A DNA stretch of 64,000 bases from an uncultured Rhodopila sp. (GCA_903851415.1 CAINOE010000049.1:168551-232550); one strand, 5' to 3'. Positions 44,140 to 54,099 are shown, counted from the first letter of the stretch. Numbers and translations: made by a program. The notes: a model not told the origin generated them from the letters alone.

Positions 44140-44765
44140 GTGAAGCCGCCCGCAAATCGTGGTCACAAAAGGCGTTGTGCCGGTTTGTGCTGTAAACCCT
44201 CAGTCGCCACGCAGCGAGCCCGTGGGCAACGAGGGCGTGAACGTGTCGATGACGCAGGCCGCAATGTCGATCTCCTCCTTCGCATCCTCAAGGCTCACCT
44301 CGCTCTGGCAGCCAACCCGATAGCCGGCATTCTCCTGCTGCCGCCTTCACGGATCAGGTCATCCTCGCCTGTCTTCGCCCACAAATCCGGTCTGCTCCCG
44401 ATAGGCGCCGGCCGGGTTTCGACCGGTCGGTGATACGCATTTAACCCGCGGAAGTACGCTTGGCCAAATAGTTCGTTGTGATGAGAGTACTATTGCGCAA
44501 TTCGGCGAAACTCATTAACATGCTTATAAACTCACTGTCAGACTTGAGCCGGTCAGGCTTCCGGCCAAGGCTGAACGGTATCGCCGGGAGGACATCATCA
44601 AACGCAGTTTCGACATATCCAGGTCCGGCACGGCGCATTGGCAATTGTCGAAGCGATCGCCACGCTGGCCAAAAGGCGAGCCAGAGCCTCGTCGTCCTCC
44701 GCGCATTGCCGGCCTGGACCGGCCTGCTTCGTGATTTCCAGGAAACCGATCGCGAGGGCGCCGGC

Positions 44766-45365
44766 ATGGATTGTCTTTGGAACTTCTTGAGCGATCCTCA
44801 CAACCAGGCCACGGTGACGTGGTTGGCCCTCGGCGTACCCGTGGTAGGCGCCGCCATCTGGGCGATCATAGTCTTCGTGTTAAAGAACGTTTCCTTCCGG
44901 GCCAGGCTGATCGCGTTCGGCGCCCTCTCGACCGTAACGGTCGCCGTGGCCGCCGGCTGCGCGGTATGGGTTGACACAGTTATACTCGACTATTGTCCCG
45001 ACTGTCGGACCGGAAAATTCATCACCATCGACATCCCTCGGGCCAACCAGCAAATCGCGACACAGACTGATGTCGTCGGGCGCGCATCGCCGCACCGGGT
45101 CTGCTACTTCGTTAAGGTTTATGTGCGCGATTTATCTCGCGTCGGAGATTGCTCGGGACAGCAATGGCGGCTGGTGGATGTCACGCAGGTGGACGGGTCC
45201 GGAAACTGGTCCGCGGCAGCAAGCATCCTGCACGTGGCACGCGGGGGCGAAGCCCGCATCCGGGCCTACCTGAGTGCCAGACCCGCAACCGGGATCGGCA
45301 TGCCCGGGAACGAGCCGGCCGGCGATGGGCTGATCTCAACAGATATCCCGATATGGAGACAATGA
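44766..45365 (+). CDS. Membrane-anchored protein of unknown function (two TM segments plus extracytoplasmic domain)
   Basis: MDCLWNFLSDPHNQATVTWLALGVPVVGAAIWAIIVFVLKNVSFRARLIAFGALSTVTVAVAAGCAVWV then ...CYFVKVYVRD..GQQWRLVDVTQVDGSGNWSAAA. Confidence 0.65.
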   Translation: MDCLWNFLSDPHNQATVTWLALGVPVVGAAIWAIIVFVLKNVSFRARLIAFGALSTVTVAVAAGCAVWVDTVILDYCPDCRTGKFITIDIPRANQQIATQTDVVGRASPHRVCYFVKVYVRDLSRVGDCSGQQWRLVDVTQVDGSGNWSAAASILHVARGGEARIRAYLSARPATGIGMPGNEPAGDGLISTDIPIWRQ

Positions 45366-45790
45366 TGAAAACACGTTTTGCTTTCACCCTCGCAGCCATG
45401 CTACTTGAACCGCTCACGCTGGCATACTCTCAGGCCGCACAGGTGGTGATCGACCAAATCGAGGAAAACAGTTTCATCTCGGGCCATGTTTCGGGATTGA
45501 GTACGGCGGAGCAGGCGCATTCCCGGGTCGTCGTGTATGTGCACACCGACCAATGGTACATCCATCCATACGCCGGCCAGGGAGAGGGACAAAGCTGGGC
45601 TGCGATCGACGCGTCCGGAAAATGGTCGATCGGCACCGTCAGGCGGGAATTTGCCGCCGATCAGGTCGCGGCGCTTGTTATCAATGAAGGCTTTTCGCCG
45701 CCGGCCCGGACTCAGGCGGTAGAAAAAATCCAGAATAACGCGATCTTCAGGAAGAAACTGGTTGGGCCGCCCGATGCGGGGAAGCTATGA
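45362..45790 (+). CDS. Secreted protein of unknown function sharing a domain pattern with the upstream gene
   Basis: ATGA overlap with upstream gene; signal peptide MMKTRFAFTLAAMLLEPLTLAYSQA; SRVVVYVHTD...GQSWAAIDASGKWSIGTV. Confidence 0.65.
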   Translation: MMKTRFAFTLAAMLLEPLTLAYSQAAQVVIDQIEENSFISGHVSGLSTAEQAHSRVVVYVHTDQWYIHPYAGQGEGQSWAAIDASGKWSIGTVRREFAADQVAALVINEGFSPPARTQAVEKIQNNAIFRKKLVGPPDAGKL

Positions 45791-45877
45791 CGTGATGCCG
45801 GCTGGCCGGCAGAAGGACACAGGACGCACCGGCCCGGGAACATGATGGTGGCAGCAGACCCGGCCGAGGGCGACCCG

Positions 45878-46966
45878 CTAAAGCTGGTCCAGCAGCGTCT
45901 TCCATGCCTGCCGGTGTCTCGGCTGCGTGCCGAACGTGTCGAGCTGGCGTCCCACCTCGGCGACAAAGTCGCGGACGCTGTCCTCACCCATCAGCGGCAG
46001 CACGCTCCGCATCAGGTCGGCCGTCGTGAGCTGATAGAGATTGGTGCCGGATGCCCATGCGACCGCGAAGCTTCTTTCAACAGCCTCCTGTTCGGCCGCC
46101 AGGATTCCGTCGGCGCAAATCAGAAATTCCTTGATGCCGTGCAGGCGCGCTTTCGCCACGATGTCCTGGACATCGGCACCGCCGATACGGCGCTCCTTGA
46201 CTTCGACCGCGAGTCTCACCGCCCCATCATTCCCGATGCATTCCAGATCGGCTGCGGAATTAGTTGCCGCATCGGCGGCGTTGATGACATTCCGGCGGAT
46301 TTCCCGGTAGAGGCCCAAATGCTTCCGGACGGTTTCGAACAGCGCCGCCGCGATGGCCAGTCCCCGGTCGCCGCCGCTGCGTTCCCTGACGTAGATGCGC
46401 ACCAATTCCATCGCCTGCCGCAGGCTGACGCGCGACGGCACGACATAAGTGAATGTCAGGTCGCGCAAGCGGTCGCGGATCGCCGTCAGCACCTGCCGGA
46501 AAACCTGTTCGGTAAGCCCGGGGTCGTTCGTTTCTTCCACAGCCCGCAGGACCTTGCACAGCGTCTCCCATTGTTCACGGTCGTCCATCTGGTTCAATCC
46601 GGCATCGACCCGGGGCCGCCGCAATGGGTTGCTGACATAGGGATCGCCGCTGGGACCGAGGACCGACTGGTTATCGCGGTTCCACGGCACGATGACCTTC
46701 GCCGCGAACCCCCGAGGGTCCCAGCGCCCGGCAGTGCCGTCGCCCTTTTGTAGGCACATGGCATCCAGGGAAGGGTCGACCAGTTTTCCCAACACCTGCG
46801 CCGGAAGACAGAACCGGATCGCCGTTTGACCGCTGTTGACCAGGCGGCCGATGTCCGGCGGGTAATCCCCGCCCTCCTGATTGAGAACGGCCTCCCACAG
46901 TTCGTCCAGTTTCAGGGCGGCCGCGGCGCGATCGGGCCGCGGCAGCGGTCGTCCTGGCCCGGCCAT
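45878..46966 (-). CDS. Putative type II restriction endonuclease, SacI-family-like
   Basis: GRWDPRGFAAKVIVPWNRDNQSVLGPSGDPYVSNPLRRPRVD; PD-(D/E)xK-like AADLECIGNDGAVRLAVEVKERR; 7 bp downstream of a DNA methyltransferase. Confidence 0.65.
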   Translation of the reverse strand: MAGPGRPLPRPDRAAAALKLDELWEAVLNQEGGDYPPDIGRLVNSGQTAIRFCLPAQVLGKLVDPSLDAMCLQKGDGTAGRWDPRGFAAKVIVPWNRDNQSVLGPSGDPYVSNPLRRPRVDAGLNQMDDREQWETLCKVLRAVEETNDPGLTEQVFRQVLTAIRDRLRDLTFTYVVPSRVSLRQAMELVRIYVRERSGGDRGLAIAAALFETVRKHLGLYREIRRNVINAADAATNSAADLECIGNDGAVRLAVEVKERRIGGADVQDIVAKARLHGIKEFLICADGILAAEQEAVERSFAVAWASGTNLYQLTTADLMRSVLPLMGEDSVRDFVAEVGRQLDTFGTQPRHRQAWKTLLDQL

Positions 46967-46973
46967 GGCGCCC

Positions 46974-47846
46974 TCAGTAATTCATCCAGACGCATTCCTG
47001 GCGCGTCTTCTTGATCGAGTGGCACTGTTTTAGCGGCGCATCGAAGCGCCGCCAATCCCTGTACAGGCGGTCCATCAGGCCGTTCCGGTATCCGGAGATC
47101 GCCACCTTCCCCAGGCAGCGGTTCAGCGCCGCGGCGAGGTCGATGTGTTCGCTCTCGATCATCTCGTAGCCATAGGCCGCTTTGTCGCCGCGGGTATCGT
47201 GCAGATACGGCGGATCGCAGTAGAATACCGTTCCTTCGCCGTCATAAAGCCGGATGACATCGAGCGCCGGCCGGTTTTCGATTTGCACGCGGATCAGCCT
47301 CGCGGCGATATCGCTCAGCCCCTCGACACCGCCGAGCCAGCGGGACACCACGCCGGACATCCCGGCCCGGCTGGTGTCCTTGCAGTTTGCCCAACGGCCC
47401 AGCGTGGCGCTTTGCGCCAGGCCCGTCCGCGTCTGCCGGGCCAGCACGAAGAACCGCCGGGCCCGTTCCAGATCGTCGATCCCGCGCCTGCCGCCGGTGA
47501 TCGCGCGATGGAATTCCTCGCGGGAAAACGGCGTCAGCGCGATGACGCGCTGGAGTTCGTCGCCCTGGTCGCGGAGCACACGGAAGAAATTAACCACCTC
47601 GCCGTCGACGTCGTTGTAGGTCTCGACCGGCGCCGGGGCGCGATTGAGCAGCACGGCCGCGGACCCGGCGTATGGCTCGCAGTAGTGATGGGCTTCGGGC
47701 AGCAGCGGCAGCAGCCATTCGAGGTGATTGAACTTGCCGCCATACCAGCCGAAGGCGATGCGCTTGCGCCCGCTGCGCGGCAGTGCCCGGGGAAGCGATG
47801 CGACCTCGGCGGCATCCAGGTAGATTGGCGATAGCGGCCGGCGCAT
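46974..47846 (-). CDS. D12-class (Dam-like) adenine-specific DNA methyltransferase
   Basis: FGWYGGKFNHLEWLLPLLP, YCEPYAGSAAVLLNR, VFYCDPPYL (DPPY motif). Confidence 0.92.
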   Translation of the reverse strand: MRRPLSPIYLDAAEVASLPRALPRSGRKRIAFGWYGGKFNHLEWLLPLLPEAHHYCEPYAGSAAVLLNRAPAPVETYNDVDGEVVNFFRVLRDQGDELQRVIALTPFSREEFHRAITGGRRGIDDLERARRFFVLARQTRTGLAQSATLGRWANCKDTSRAGMSGVVSRWLGGVEGLSDIAARLIRVQIENRPALDVIRLYDGEGTVFYCDPPYLHDTRGDKAAYGYEMIESEHIDLAAALNRCLGKVAISGYRNGLMDRLYRDWRRFDAPLKQCHSIKKTRQECVWMNY

Positions 47847-47958
47847 CGAAACCTCAGGTCACGCGATGGTCCGCTCTAGCGCAAGCCTTCGAGCCGCGCC
47901 AAACGAAAAGGCGCCGCAAGGCAGGCTCCCCGCCCGTTCAGGCGCCCGGTAAGCCCCG

Positions 47959-48171
47959 CTAATGCGAAACGCCGCGCGCGATCGTTGCCAACTGACCACC
48001 CATGTCGGCCAGCCTGCTCCATACCGCGAACATGCTGCCCAGGATTACCAGCGTCAGGCTGGCCTGGATGCCGACCGCCCATGTGATGATGGTCAGGCGC
48101 GACTCGATGCCCGCGAGTTTGCCCTCGATGCCGCTCAAGCGCTTGTCCCGGAACGCCAAAAACACCTCCAT
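47959..48171 (-). CDS. Small coiled-coil plus single-TM protein, unknown function
   Basis: 70 aa MEVFLAFRDKRLSGIEGKLAGIESRLTIITWAVGIQASLTLVILGSMFAVWSRLADMGGQLATIARGVSH. Confidence 0.5.
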   Translation of the reverse strand: MEVFLAFRDKRLSGIEGKLAGIESRLTIITWAVGIQASLTLVILGSMFAVWSRLADMGGQLATIARGVSH

Positions 48172-48185
48172 CTCGCGGCCGTCCG

Positions 48186-49760
48186 CTAATGCCGGAAGTG
48201 CCGCATCCCGGTGAACACCATCGCAATCCCCGCCGCATCCGCCGCCGCGATCACGTCGGCGTCCCGGATCGAGCCGCCCGGCTGGATCACCGCCGTCGCC
48301 CCTGCCGCGACCGCCGCCTCCAGCCCGTCGGCGAACGGGAAGAACGCATCCGACGCCACGACGCTGCCCTGAGTCAGACGCTCCGGCAGGCCGGCCGCCT
48401 TCGCCGCCTCCTCGCTTTTCCAGGCCGCGATCCGTGCCGAGTCGACCCGGTTCGGCTGGCCGCCGCCAATGCCGACGGTCGCGCCGTCCCTGGCGTAGAC
48501 GATGGCGTTGGACTTGACGTGCTTGCAGACACGGAACGCGAACAGCAGGTCCGCCAGTTCCGCCCCCGTCGGCGCCCGCTGCGTCACGACTTTGACGTCC
48601 GCCGCGCTAACCCGACCGGCATCCCGCGTCTGCGCCAGGAACCCGCCGGAAAGGCTGCGGAACGTCAGCCCGCCCGCCGCCGGGTCGGGCATCCCGCCGG
48701 TCAGAAGCAGCCGCAGATTCTTCTTCCGGGCCAGCACCGCCCGCGCGCCCTCGTCCGCATCCGGCGCGATGATCACCTCGGTGAAAATCGCGGCAAACTT
48801 CTCCGCCGCCGCGGCGTCCAGCACCCGGTTCACCGCGACGATCCCGCCGTATGGCGACACCGGATCGCAGCGGAACGCCGCATCCCACGCCTCCGCCAGC
48901 GACGCGGCCGAGGCCACCCCGCACGGCGTCGCATGCTTGATGATCGCCACCGTGGGCGCTTCGAACTCCGCGACGCATTCGAACGCCGCGTCGGTATCGT
49001 TGAAATTGTTGTAGGACAGCTCCTTGCCCTGCACCTGCACCGCGCTGGCCACGCCCGGCCGCGTGCCGGAGGCGTAGAACGCCGCCGCCTGGTGCGGATT
49101 CTCGCCATAGCGCAGCGTCTGCCGCAGCGTGCCGGCAACCGTCAGACGCTTCGGAAAATCCTCGCCCCGCTGCGCCGCGAACCATGCGCCGATGGCGGAA
49201 TCATAGGCCGCCGTCCGGGCGTAGGCCTCGCCCGCCAGCCGCCGCCGCAAGGTCAGCGACGTGCCGCCCGCCTCCGCCAGCGCCGCCAGAACTTCATCGT
49301 ATTGTTCCGGGTCAGTCAGCACAGTAACGAAATCATGGTTCTTCGCCGCCGCGCGGATCAGCGCCGGGCCGCCGATGTCGATGTTCTCGACGCAATCCTC
49401 GAACGGCGCGCGCTTCGCCGCGGTCGCCTCGAACGGATACAAATTCACCGCCACCAGGTCGATCGGCGCGATGCCGTGCACCCGCATCTGCTCGACATGC
49501 TCCGCCAGGTCCCGCCGCCCGAGGATGCCGCCATGGATCTGCGGCACCAGCGTCTTCACCCGCCCGTCCATGATCTCCGGAAAGCCGGTGTGCTCGGAGA
49601 CCTCCTTCACCGGCACCCCCGCATCCCGCAGCGCCTTGGCCGAACCGCCGGTGGACAGGATTTCCACGCCGCGGTCCGCCAGGGCGCGGGCGAACGGCAC
49701 CAGCCCGGCCTTGTCCGAGACGGAAATCAACGCCCGTCGGATGGAAACGATGTCGGTCAT
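48186..49760 (-). CDS. purH: Bifunctional AICAR transformylase/IMP cyclohydrolase
   Basis: [75 protein letters not shown]. Confidence 0.97.
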   Translation of the reverse strand: MTDIVSIRRALISVSDKAGLVPFARALADRGVEILSTGGSAKALRDAGVPVKEVSEHTGFPEIMDGRVKTLVPQIHGGILGRRDLAEHVEQMRVHGIAPIDLVAVNLYPFEATAAKRAPFEDCVENIDIGGPALIRAAAKNHDFVTVLTDPEQYDEVLAALAEAGGTSLTLRRRLAGEAYARTAAYDSAIGAWFAAQRGEDFPKRLTVAGTLRQTLRYGENPHQAAAFYASGTRPGVASAVQVQGKELSYNNFNDTDAAFECVAEFEAPTVAIIKHATPCGVASAASLAEAWDAAFRCDPVSPYGGIVAVNRVLDAAAAEKFAAIFTEVIIAPDADEGARAVLARKKNLRLLLTGGMPDPAAGGLTFRSLSGGFLAQTRDAGRVSAADVKVVTQRAPTGAELADLLFAFRVCKHVKSNAIVYARDGATVGIGGGQPNRVDSARIAAWKSEEAAKAAGLPERLTQGSVVASDAFFPFADGLEAAVAAGATAVIQPGGSIRDADVIAAADAAGIAMVFTGMRHFRH

Positions 49761-49803
49761 GGCGATCTAGGTCCCGTGCTGCGTTCAAGCGCGGCGGATA
49801 GAC

Positions 49804-50910
49804 CTACAAGCCCAGCAGGTCCAGGGTTCGCGCCAGGACTTTCGCTTCGTCATAGCAGTCAAGCGCGCGCTGCCGCCCGGCCTCGCCCATGCGCGCCCGC
49901 GCCGCCGGGTCGCGCGCCAGCCGCCCGAGTGCCGCCCCCAGCGCCGCCGCGTCCCCCGCGGGGACCTTCAGGCCGGTGACGTCGTGCTCCACCTGCTCGT
50001 CCGGCCCGCGCACATCGGTGGCGACGACAGGCAGCCCGGTCAGCATCGCCTCGATCACCGACATCGGCAGGCCCTCGAACCGGCTCGGCAGGGTGAAGAT
50101 GTCCGCCGCCGCGAGCAGCGCCGGGATGTCCTTGCGGTAGCCCAGCATGCGCAGCCGGAAACCGAGTCCCGCGGAACGCAGCAGCGCGGCCATGTCGGCG
50201 CCGCGGTCGCTGTCCAGCCGCTCGCCGGCGACCCAGAGTTCCGCTTCCGGCACCGATCGCATGGCGACGGCGAGCTCCGGATAGCCCTTGTGCCAGACCA
50301 GCCGGGAGACGGCGATGACAACAATCCGGTCCTGCGGCACGCCCAGTTCCGCCCGGATGCGGGCGCGGGCGGAGGGGTCGGGACGGAACACGCCGGGATC
50401 GCGGCCGTTGCGCACGGCAATGGCGCGGGCGCTGATGTGCAGCCGCCTCGCGTCGCGGGCCTCGGCTTCGGAGACCGTCAGGAACACGTCGGTCACCCGC
50501 GCCGCGGTCCACTCCATGACGAAGGACAGCGCCCGCCGCGGCAGCGAGGACGAGCGGTGATTGAACAGGAACCCGTGGCAGGTATACGCGACCTTCGGCA
50601 CCCCCGCCGCCCGCGCCGCCATCCGTGCCAAAAACCCGCTGATCGGCATGTGGCCATGCACGATATCGGGTTTTTCAGCGCGCAGGATCGCCACCAGCGA
50701 GCGGAACGCACGCAGATGCGCCAACGGGGACAAGCGGCGAACGAAAGGGATCGCGATGACCCGGAAGCCCTCGGCGCGCACATCGTCCAGCAGCGGCCCT
50801 TCCGCGCAGCCGCCGACAACCTCATGCCCGCGGGCGCGGATGGCGCGCATCAGCGGCAGCAGGAAATGCCGCAGCGAGAAGTCCACGTTGGTGATTTCAA
50901 TGATTTTCAT
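49804..50910 (-). CDS. Glycosyltransferase family 4 protein
   Basis: DIVHGHMPISGFLARMAARAAGVPKVAYTCHGF, FTLPSRFEGLPMSVIEAMLTGLPVVATDVRG. Confidence 0.94.
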   Translation of the reverse strand: MKIIEITNVDFSLRHFLLPLMRAIRARGHEVVGGCAEGPLLDDVRAEGFRVIAIPFVRRLSPLAHLRAFRSLVAILRAEKPDIVHGHMPISGFLARMAARAAGVPKVAYTCHGFLFNHRSSSLPRRALSFVMEWTAARVTDVFLTVSEAEARDARRLHISARAIAVRNGRDPGVFRPDPSARARIRAELGVPQDRIVVIAVSRLVWHKGYPELAVAMRSVPEAELWVAGERLDSDRGADMAALLRSAGLGFRLRMLGYRKDIPALLAAADIFTLPSRFEGLPMSVIEAMLTGLPVVATDVRGPDEQVEHDVTGLKVPAGDAAALGAALGRLARDPAARARMGEAGRQRALDCYDEAKVLARTLDLLGL

Positions 50911-50978
50911 GAGGGTCCGGGCGTGTCCCCATAGCTATCAGGATAAGCGGTTGTGCGGAGCACGGCCTCTCCCGCGTT

Positions 50979-51057
50979 CGTCATGGCCCGGCTTGTCCGG
51001 GCCACCTATCGCGGCAGAGTGCTGGGTCAGGTGGCCAGGACAAGCCGGGCCATGACG
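50979..51057. repeat. REP/BIME-like imperfect palindrome, family A copy 3
   Basis: CGTCATGGCCCGGCTTGTCCGGGCCACCT ... AGGTGGCCAGGACAAGCCGGGCCATGACG; 28 of 29 arm positions complementary. Confidence 0.85.
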
Positions 51058-51081
51058 GGCCAGTGACGAACCGTGCGCCCC

Positions 51082-52821
51082 TCACCCGGCCCGTTCGACC
51101 TTGCTCAGCGCCCACTTCACCTGCTGCGGATCATCGGCAAACGCCGTCAGCACCACCTGCTCCCCGCGCCGGGGCTCCGGGCCGCCCAGATAGATCGTCT
51201 CCTCCAGGTTCAGCCGCGCCCCGTCCGCCCGCAGCCGCCAGAAGCTGCCGGACTTCAGCCGCAGCAGCACCGTGCCGCCATCCTGCTGCAAACTCGCCTG
51301 CACATCCGGATGCAGGTGGAAGCGCAGGTGGAACGGCTGAGGGTCCGGCGACTCGATCAGGTCCTCGCCGCGGATATCCTCGCCGCTCTCGGCCATGTAC
51401 AGGCGCCGCCGGTGCACCGCGTTGAACGGCTTCTTCCAGCCGTCATGCGACACGTCCAGCCAGTGCGCGCCGGCCGCCTCCTGCCGGTTCACATCCACCA
51501 CCGTCGGGCGCCGCCCCAGCCCGTCGGGCTTCAGCTCGCTGCTGTTGGTATCCGCGATGATCAGGGTCGAGTGCGCCGCCGTCGCCCGCGCCGCGTCCCG
51601 CCATTGCGGCGGCCCGGCCGGAAACGCGCCGCAGTTCACGATCACCCGGTCCCGCCCGACAGAAAGCTCCATCGACAGGGTGCCGGCATGCGCCAGGCGA
51701 TCCAGCCCCGCGGGCGCCGGCAGGCCGCAATCGACAATCAGCACGCTGCGCCCGGCCTGCATGCGGTGGAAGCCGCCCTCGGTCAGCGCCGCCGGCCCGC
51801 GCCCGCCGCGCCCGGCCTGGGTCAGCACCAGATCGACCAGGGCGGCAGTCTCCTCGCGGCTGCCGTTGAACAGGCACAGCCCGCCATCGCCATGCCGCAT
51901 CATCCGCAGCGCCGGCGCCATGCGCTCGATCGCCGCGGCCAGCACCGGCGGCGGCTGCGTCTGCGAGGTCTGGAACAACGCGCGAATTTCCGTCAGATCC
52001 TGCAATGCCGACAACTGGGCCGCCGGGCTGCGCTCGGCGTGGCACCCGTCCGGCAGCACCTGCCGTGCGATCTCCTGCGGCAGCAGGCGCAGCGCCCGGG
52101 TCAGGAATCCGGTATGCTCCCGCAAAGCCACCGCGGCGGCCACCAGCCCCTTCACCGCGGTCAGCGCGCGGGCGTCCAGTTCCTCGGCCGGCAGCGCGGC
52201 GGACAGGCTGCGCGCATCGGCCACCAGCCGCGCCATCAGCCGCTGCCGGAACGCGTCATCCGCGGTCGCGGCGAAAAAGTCGTAATGGCCAAGCCAGGCG
52301 GTGATCCGCGCCCCCACCACGTCCGGCCGGCGCGCAATGGCTGCCGACGGCGGCTCGTTGATCCAGTCGGCCACCAGCGCCCGGGCGCGCAGCCGGGCGG
52401 CATCGGTGCCCAGCGCGCGGAGGTCGCGCAGCCAGGTAAACCCATGCGCGCCCGCGATCAGGACCGGGGAACCGGCCAGATCGGACCAGCCGCCCGGGCG
52501 CAGCGCCAACACGCCACCGCCCATCTCCAGCTCGCCCTTGATCAGCCTCGCGCCCCGCGCGGGGTCGCCGGGCCACGGATCGCGCACCGACAGCGCGGGA
52601 GCGTCCGGCACGCGGCCCATCCGGAAGCTCGGCAGCCGGGCCATCGCGCGCCGGGCCTCCCGCAGCCAGCTTCTGCCCCGGGCGCCGCTCATGACCACGC
52701 CCGCGGCGCAATGGCGCGCGACCCCGGGGTCAGCCACGCCAGGCGAGGAAAAACGGTCATAACGTGCCGGGAATCGGATTCGGCCATGCGCTGGTTCTAG
52801 ACGTCCGCGCCGACGCCGCAC
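51082..52821 (-). CDS. Heparinase II/III family protein (start uncertain)
   Basis: GGGVLALRPGGWSDL, HAGTLSMELSVGRDRVIVNCGAF, ARATAAHSTLIIADTNSSEL. Confidence 0.92.
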   Translation of the reverse strand: MRRRRGRLEPAHGRIRFPARYDRFSSPGVADPGVARHCAAGVVMSGARGRSWLREARRAMARLPSFRMGRVPDAPALSVRDPWPGDPARGARLIKGELEMGGGVLALRPGGWSDLAGSPVLIAGAHGFTWLRDLRALGTDAARLRARALVADWINEPPSAAIARRPDVVGARITAWLGHYDFFAATADDAFRQRLMARLVADARSLSAALPAEELDARALTAVKGLVAAAVALREHTGFLTRALRLLPQEIARQVLPDGCHAERSPAAQLSALQDLTEIRALFQTSQTQPPPVLAAAIERMAPALRMMRHGDGGLCLFNGSREETAALVDLVLTQAGRGGRGPAALTEGGFHRMQAGRSVLIVDCGLPAPAGLDRLAHAGTLSMELSVGRDRVIVNCGAFPAGPPQWRDAARATAAHSTLIIADTNSSELKPDGLGRRPTVVDVNRQEAAGAHWLDVSHDGWKKPFNAVHRRRLYMAESGEDIRGEDLIESPDPQPFHLRFHLHPDVQASLQQDGGTVLLRLKSGSFWRLRADGARLNLEETIYLGGPEPRRGEQVVLTAFADDPQQVKWALSKVERAG

Positions 52822-52860
52822 AAGGCGGGATGCAGTCCCGATTCCCGTGCGGCAATCGGA

Positions 52861-54099
52861 TCAGACCCGAATCAGCCGGGCGGCGAAAAACCCGTCCATG
52901 CCGCCGCGGTCAGGCCAGAGGCCGGGATGGGTGCGCAGGAAACCCTCCGGCGTCAACGCCTCCGGCAGCGCCGCCAGCTCGCCGGGACGAAACGGATCGT
53001 CTCGCAGGCGCCCCGTCCGCACCGCCTCGGCGATCCGCGGCGCGCCTTCCTCCGGCTGCAGCGAACAAACGGCGTAAATCAGCCGCCCGCCGGGCCGCAG
53101 CATCGACGCGGCGGCGGCCAGCAGCGCGTCCTGGGTCTTGATCAGCGACTCGACATCGCGCGGACGCTTCAGCCGGGCGACGTCCGGGTGCCGCCGGATG
53201 GTGCCCGTGGCGCTGCACGGCGCGTCCAGCAGCACCGCGTCGAACGGCGCCGCGGGCGTCCAGGCGGTCGCGTCGGCGATTATCACGTCCGCGTGAAGCC
53301 CCCAGTGCCGCAGGTTGGCGGCCAGCCGCGCGGCGCGCTCCGGGTCGCGCTCGACCGCTGTCACCGATGCGCCGGCCGCCGCGAGCTGGCCGGTCTTGCC
53401 GCCCGGCGCGGCGCACAAATCGGCCACGCGTTCGCCCGGTTGCGCATCCAGCAGGCAGGCCGGAAGCGCCGCCGCGGCGTCCTGCACCCACAGCGCGCCT
53501 GTCTCGAAGCCCGGGATGTCCGCGACCCGCGTGCCGGCGGGAAACCGCGCCGAACCCGTCGGCAGCAACGTCCCGCCCTCGGGAAGCGCCACGCCGGGCT
53601 TCAGCGTCAGGTCGAGCGGCGCCTCGGTCTGGTGCGCCGTGGCGATGGCGCGCGCGGCTTGTCCCCAGGCGCTCCAGAGCCAGGACGGCGTGTCCAGCCG
53701 GGGCGAATCGAGGTCCGCCAACGCGGCCGGACCGGCCGCCGCCACCTTGCGCAGGACGGCGTTCACCAGACCGGCGAACGGCGCCAGCCCGCGGGTCCTC
53801 GCCAGCGCCACCGCGGTGGCCACCGCGGCATGGCCGGGAGTTTCCAGGAACAGCAGCCCGGCGGCGCCGATGCGCAGCACATTGCGGACCGGATCAGGCG
53901 GCTCCCGCCGCAGATACGGCTCCAGCACCGCATCCAGCGTGCCCATCCGCCGCAGGACGCCGGCCGCCAGCCGATGTGCCGCAGCGCGGTCCCTGGGTTG
54001 CTGCGCGGGCAGCGCGTCAAGCGCCTCTTCCAGCGGCCGATGCTTTTCCAGCACGGTCTTCAACAGATCGAACGCGGACTCGCGCGTGGGATCGGCCAT
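52861..54099 (-). CDS. rsmB: 16S rRNA (cytosine-C5) methyltransferase RsmB-like
   Basis: NusB-like N-terminus; GERVADLCAAPGGKTGQLAAAGA, VLLDAPCSATGTIRRHPDV. Confidence 0.92.
   Translation of the reverse strand: MADPTRESAFDLLKTVLEKHRPLEEALDALPAQQPRDRAAAHRLAAGVLRRMGTLDAVLEPYLRREPPDPVRNVLRIGAAGLLFLETPGHAAVATAVALARTRGLAPFAGLVNAVLRKVAAAGPAALADLDSPRLDTPSWLWSAWGQAARAIATAHQTEAPLDLTLKPGVALPEGGTLLPTGSARFPAGTRVADIPGFETGALWVQDAAAALPACLLDAQPGERVADLCAAPGGKTGQLAAAGASVTAVERDPERAARLAANLRHWGLHADVIIADATAWTPAAPFDAVLLDAPCSATGTIRRHPDVARLKRPRDVESLIKTQDALLAAAASMLRPGGRLIYAVCSLQPEEGAPRIAEAVRTGRLRDDPFRPGELAALPEALTPEGFLRTHPGLWPDRGGMDGFFAARLIRV

Noticed and set aside
49761-49803. ZTP (pfl) riboswitch upstream of purH
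   Set aside because: Only ~43 bp separate purH from the upstream glycosyltransferase gene, too short for the aptamer, and no pfl-like core is visible.
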